Assembly (NCBI RefSeq): GCF_000612665.1
Contig: NZ_HG942075.1
Span: 1-47,669, forward strand
Length of the DNA stretch: 47,669 nucleotides
DNA from: Neobacillus dielmonensis
GTDB taxonomy: Bacteria; Bacillota; Bacilli; Bacillales; Cytobacillaceae
Reading direction: 5' to 3'
Shown one piece after another: positions 44,127-47,669 of this stretch (position 1 is the first letter of the stretch; every line of letters begins with the position of its first letter). Below the pieces are notes generated by a model. It saw only the letters and a program-made list of their open reading frames with translations. It was not told the DNA's origin and ran no database searches. The position numbers and the translations under genes were made by a program.

Positions 44127-44369
44127 CTGTTGATTTCGATGTTGTTCATTGAGGACCTTAATTTCCTGGATTAGCTCCTTCATTTCAGCTCTGGCATCCG
44201 GATAAAGCGCACTCCAATGACTGATTAACGCCGGCATGGTTTTCGCAATATGCGTATAAAGCGCCCAAGCTTTTACCTTTTGTACTGTTTCTTTATCTGC
44301 TTTACCAACTAATAATTCACTATATTTTTCGAGTAATGCCTCGAATTGCTCAACAAATTGATCTTCCAT
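44118..44369 (-). CDS. yusN: YusN-like protein
   Basis: An 83-aa helical, charged protein (MEDQFVEQFEALLEKYSELL ... MKELIQEIKVLNEQHRNQQKK) without membrane segments. No known function. The ATG at 44369 follows GGAAGGTGG; the ATG at 44384 is part of that site. Named from its position beside yuzL. Confidence 0.72.
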   Translation of the reverse strand: MEDQFVEQFEALLEKYSELLVGKADKETVQKVKAWALYTHIAKTMPALISHWSALYPDARAEMKELIQEIKVLNEQHRNQQKK

Positions 44370-44386
44370 GGTGCCACCTTCCATCC

Positions 44387-45556
44387 CTATGCAGTTGTCG
44401 AAAACATATATTTTTTATAATGGTAACGGATTGAGAAGATTAAGCCCAGTCCCATCATATTCCCCATTAAGGAACTTCCTCCGTAGCTTATAAACGGCAG
44501 CGGAATCCCTGTGATTGGCAAAACGCCAATGGTCATCCCGATATTTTGGAACACGTGGAAGGTAATCATGCTGATTACGCCGACACAAATATAGGTGTAA
44601 AATTGATTTTTGGTTTCCATGCCTACTTTGGTAATATGGTATATCAATAGGAAGAACAAACTAATCAGCACACTGGCGCCAATAAATCCATATTCCTCGC
44701 CAACAATACTAAAAATAAAGTCTGTTTGGCTTTCTGGCAGATACACTTCACGGTTGCCAAAACCTTTTCCGCTTGTTTGGCCCGATCCGATAGCCAGCAT
44801 TGACTTCGTTAACTGAAACCCGGTTGAGCTTTGGTAGTTATACGGATCAAGCCAGGAATAAATCCGCCCGAACATATACTGCTTTACACCCAAATATTTT
44901 TCCAGCACATCAGGCTGCCATAATACAAAATAAAAAATTGTGGAAACAAGGAGGATGCCGGCAGAAAAAATTGGCACTAGCAGCTTCCAAGTAATTCCCG
45001 AGATAAAAATCATGCCTAATAAAATGGCTAAAAACACGAGTGATGTTCCCAAGTCCTCTTTAATAACCAGTACCAATGGGCCGAGAGTAACCAATCCTAA
45101 CTTTATTAACAGCCAGAAATCAGTTTGAACCGTTTTTAACAAATTTTTTTGCTGGTGATCCTCTATAACCCGTGACAAGGTTAAAATCAGGAATACTTTC
45201 ACAAATTCCGATGGCTGGATCGTCCCAACCCCGGGAAGCCGAAACCAGTTTTTTGCCCCATTGATTCTTGGTGCAATCGATTCAGGCGCAAGAATCAACA
45301 AGATCAGGAGCACAAGCCCCAATCCATAAGCGTACCAGGAGATTTTCCGGAGCTGGTCGGAATCCAATGTCATTACTCCTGCGATAATGCCACAGCCAAC
45401 ACCATACCAGGCAATTTGCATAATTAAAAAATTACGGTCATATTGCCCAGTTGTCTGGGCACTATAAATCGCTAGACAGCTTGCTAAAAACAGTAATAAT
45501 ACTATGAGAACGAGACTATAATCCAGTTTGGAAGTTGTCGTTTTATTGGAAGTCAT
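44387..45556 (-). CDS. rodA: RodA/FtsW/SpoVE-family peptidoglycan polymerase
   Basis: SEDS-family glycosyltransferase with about ten membrane segments, 389 aa. Family motifs: PSEFVKVFLILTLSRVI, EDLGTSLVFLAILLG (with the catalytic-type aspartate), EEYGFIGASVLI and FISYGGSSLMGNMMGLG. The length and the NGAKNWFRLPG motif suit RodA (cell elongation) better than FtsW. The ATG at 45556 has GGTGGAG upstream; the 22-codon extension lacks support. Several Bacillus species have more than one RodA-like gene, so the exact orthologue is uncertain. Confidence 0.85.
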   Translation of the reverse strand: MTSNKTTTSKLDYSLVLIVLLLFLASCLAIYSAQTTGQYDRNFLIMQIAWYGVGCGIIAGVMTLDSDQLRKISWYAYGLGLVLLILLILAPESIAPRINGAKNWFRLPGVGTIQPSEFVKVFLILTLSRVIEDHQQKNLLKTVQTDFWLLIKLGLVTLGPLVLVIKEDLGTSLVFLAILLGMIFISGITWKLLVPIFSAGILLVSTIFYFVLWQPDVLEKYLGVKQYMFGRIYSWLDPYNYQSSTGFQLTKSMLAIGSGQTSGKGFGNREVYLPESQTDFIFSIVGEEYGFIGASVLISLFFLLIYHITKVGMETKNQFYTYICVGVISMITFHVFQNIGMTIGVLPITGIPLPFISYGGSSLMGNMMGLGLIFSIRYHYKKYMFSTTA

Positions 45557-45688
45557 GTGAAGTCTCCACCTTACATTAAACTTGTACATTCCTTCATTAT
45601 ATTTTTTTACAAACAAAATCACAACTTCAAAAAGGCCTATGGATGGAATTACATATTAATGGAAGTTCCCTCCATGGCATAACACACC

Positions 45689-46462
45689 TTATATAACCTC
45701 TTTTTTGAAATATAATTTTTCCACTTCTTCTGCCATCCAATTCAAATTGTTAGGCACCTGTGGCAAGCCATATCCGATGTATAGCGGTGTAGTAACAAAT
45801 CGGGGAACAATTTTTGCATAAATCTTTTTACTTACATGATAAAAAAATACATTATAACTCGAAGCCTTAAAAGGAAAATGGTTCAATATATAATGGACTG
45901 CTGTTTGTAGGTATTCAGCAAACTTTGGCTGATAAAGGTTGTCTTCCATACTAATGTTAAATTCATAGAATCCCACCTTTGGTTTGCTTGATAATGTAAA
46001 CCTAACACCCTCTTCATAGGCAATCTGGATTCCTTCAAACATATCTTGCACCACATGTTCCATGTAGTCGAGGTCTTTTAATCCGACAATCTGCATATGT
46101 GGATGGGCAATTGTGCCTCCTGATAACGGGCCGTGATTTTTGAAAAAGATAACCGAGCGATATTCTCCCTTTTGCTCCATTTCCAGCCAATGTCGGATGC
46201 CAAATTGAATCAGTCTATGCAGGTGCTCTTTTGTGTAAGTCGATAATTCAGCATGACAATCGTCAGTTTCAATAAGTACCGTTTGATACGCATTTTCTAA
46301 TACTGGATATTTATTTTTCAATAGAATAATTGGGCCGTCGACTTCAATTAAATCTGTCAGTTTATCCGTTTCACAAAATGGACATGCCGTCTGTTTGTTA
46401 CGATAGTTCTCAGGTTTTTTGACACCAATAGCTGTATTAAAATGAAGATGTTTATTTTCCAA
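45689..46462 (-). CDS. GalT-like (DUF4931) protein of the HIT superfamily
   Basis: About 257 aa, resembling galactose-1-phosphate uridylyltransferases. A zinc-type CPFCE is near residue 33; FFKNHGPLSGGTIAHPHMQIVGL carries the HxHxQ nucleotidyl-transfer motif. The usual second half of GalT is short. No other galactose gene is near, so the substrate is open. The start is TTG at 46462 with GGGGAG 8 bases upstream. Confidence 0.8.
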   Translation of the reverse strand: MENKHLHFNTAIGVKKPENYRNKQTACPFCETDKLTDLIEVDGPIILLKNKYPVLENAYQTVLIETDDCHAELSTYTKEHLHRLIQFGIRHWLEMEQKGEYRSVIFFKNHGPLSGGTIAHPHMQIVGLKDLDYMEHVVQDMFEGIQIAYEEGVRFTLSSKPKVGFYEFNISMEDNLYQPKFAEYLQTAVHYILNHFPFKASSYNVFFYHVSKKIYAKIVPRFVTTPLYIGYGLPQVPNNLNWMAEEVEKLYFKKEVI

Positions 46463-46669
46463 ACCCGTTTCTCCCCTCAAATGCGTATATTTCTATTTTA
46501 TGGCAGGCCTTACCGCGATTGCACCTTTTTTGTTCTAATAGACTTCAATTTTAATTGACCGATTTTGAAGCAGTTACCTAAAATTGAGAGATGTACATGA
46601 TTTTGTAAATGATGGCATATTTTTATCATAGGACAGACTGCCAAAAAATTGGAGAATGTGAGGGAAAGT

Positions 46670-47452
46670 ATGTTAACGAAACTAGAAGCATTTATCCTTG
46701 GGATCATTCAGGGGCTGACAGAGTTTTTGCCGATTTCCAGCACTGGTCATCTATATCTCGGGAGAAACTTATTTGGATTGCAGGAAGCAGGACTTTTGCT
46801 GGATACCATGCTTCATGTCGGAACGCTGCTTGCGGTATTTGTTTTTTACAAGGATGAATTTATTAAGATTATCAAAAAGCCATTCAGTAAATTGACTTTT
46901 TTATTAATTGTTGGAACGATACCCGCTGTCATTTTTGGACTTGCCTTTAAAGATTATATTGACGAAATCTCCAAAACTGGTGTGACAATTGGCTGGGAAT
47001 TCTTAGTCACTGGTTTATTCTTGTGGCTCGCGGATTCAGCAAAAAACGGTTATAAGAAAATGGATGATATCAGCTACAAGGATGCTTTCGTGATTGGAAC
47101 ATTTCAGGCAGTTGCCATCATGCCAGCGATTTCCCGGTCAGGGATGACCATTGTTGCCGCTCTCTGGCGAAAACTAGACCGTGAGACGGCAGCCTATTTT
47201 TCGTTTCTCTTATCCACTCCAGCGATTGCCGGTGCAATTGTCCTGCAAGCAAAGGATTTGTTAGGCGGCGGCGGAGAGGAAATTTCCTTGTCAGCGTTGC
47301 TGGTGGGAATTATTTCTTCTGCTTTCTTCGGTTATGTGGCTGTCAAATGGATGGTCGGCTATTTGAAGAAGCATTCATTAAAGCCGTTCGCCGTCTATGT
47401 CTGGATTTTGGGTCTTGTCGTTTTATTCTTCCAATTCACCGGTAAATTCTAA
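46670..47452 (+). CDS. uppP: Undecaprenyl-diphosphatase UppP/BacA
   Basis: Membrane enzyme that recycles the wall-lipid carrier by removing a phosphate from undecaprenyl pyrophosphate; it also gives bacitracin tolerance. 260 aa, seven to eight membrane segments. The two signature motifs are GLTEFLPISSTGHL near the start and AIMPAISRSGMTI near 160. The ATG at 46670 follows AGGGAAAG; the in-frame TTG at 46649 is not supported. Confidence 0.95.
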   Translation: MLTKLEAFILGIIQGLTEFLPISSTGHLYLGRNLFGLQEAGLLLDTMLHVGTLLAVFVFYKDEFIKIIKKPFSKLTFLLIVGTIPAVIFGLAFKDYIDEISKTGVTIGWEFLVTGLFLWLADSAKNGYKKMDDISYKDAFVIGTFQAVAIMPAISRSGMTIVAALWRKLDRETAAYFSFLLSTPAIAGAIVLQAKDLLGGGGEEISLSALLVGIISSAFFGYVAVKWMVGYLKKHSLKPFAVYVWILGLVVLFFQFTGKF

Positions 47453-47487
47453 TGGCCATTTCAGTTGAAATTTGGGTAAACGAAAAA

Positions 47488-47514
47488 ACGGCTCGAACAA
47501 CTAGTTCGAGCCGT
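47488..47514. terminator. uppP terminator
   Basis: acggctcgaac / gttcgagccgt, 11-bp perfect stem, 5-base loop, 35 bases after the uppP stop; an A-run precedes it. Confidence 0.8.
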
Positions 47515-47610
47515 CAGATTGTCGAGAAAGGTTATTTTTCTCGGCAATTTTTCATTTTACTTGAATTAAAATATGATTTTTAGAATTGATTATCGCCTGC
47601 AATGGGGCCT

Positions 47611-47669
47611 ATTGATTTCCGCTCCAGGTGCTTCGCTTTCCGCGGGCGTGCCGGGGAGCCTCCTCGGCG
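47611..47669. repeat. Partial copy of the dispersed repeat found in the lytH-side MITE
   Basis: attgatttccgctccag, then a GC-rich block containing gcgggcgtgccggggagcc, continues to the window edge. It is the reverse complement of 2372–2430 with a few changes, including an exact 21-base stretch. The rest lies outside the window. Confidence 0.75.

Noticed and set aside
47488..47514. LexA box (cgaac…gttcg)
   Set aside because: The spacer is five bases instead of four and it forms the stem of the uppP terminator.

Overview
The window looks like the chromosome of a spore-forming Bacillaceae bacterium (Bacillus / Neobacillus / Cytobacillus type; genus cannot be settled by eye). Outside one inserted block, gene order follows the B. 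subtilis lipA–lytH–yunBCDEF–suf–metNPQ–yusDEFGHI–fadEAN–yuzL–yusN stretch. Sporulation genes (lytH, yunB) and the many TTG starts with strong Shine-Dalgarno sequences fit this.

Backbone, left side (1–6980): lipA, the spore cortex peptidase lytH, a 230-bp MITE-like element with inverted ends and a 6-bp flanking duplication, then yunB and the yunF/E/D/C genes on the minus strand.

Inserted block (about 6987–23999, roughly 17.0 kb): an integrated phage satellite of the PICI type, sitting in the 3' end of sufB. A tyrosine integrase and XRE repressor read right. A winged-helix/excisionase-like protein, a P4/D5-type primase-helicase, a candidate replication origin, two small regulators and a P27-type small terminase read left. 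No capsid, tail, lysis or large terminase gene is present. The 37-nt att repeats match the last 12 codons of sufB; the integrated copy restores the same SufB C-terminus with different codons and a new terminator. The left ~10 kb is cargo rich in nucleases and nucleotide hydrolases: a PUA-like/transmembrane/coiled-coil protein, an HNH + MazG-like pair, a five-zinc-module protein with a Vsr-like nuclease end, a LexA-boxed yolD, a GIY-YIG–DUF2075 helicase + MazG pair, and a divergent pair built on the McrB-type N-terminal (DUF3578) domain, one member of which is an XRE–DUF3578–HNH fusion. I read this as a defence cargo, with the XRE–DUF3578–HNH / DUF3578 pair as the strongest candidate for an undescribed modified-DNA restriction system.

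Backbone, right side (23964–47669): the sufCDSUB Fe-S operon; metNPQ and metY, each under its own SAM-I riboswitch; yusD; a frameshifted NERD-domain gene followed by a 52-bp tandem repeat; yusF/E, yusG, gcvH, yusI; the fadN-fadA-fadE beta-oxidation operon behind a perfect FadR-type operator; yuzL (43 aa), yusN, a RodA/FtsW-family gene, a GalT-like gene and uppP. Dispersed Bacillaceae intergenic repeats lie at 2220–2449, about 43590–43930 and the right edge.
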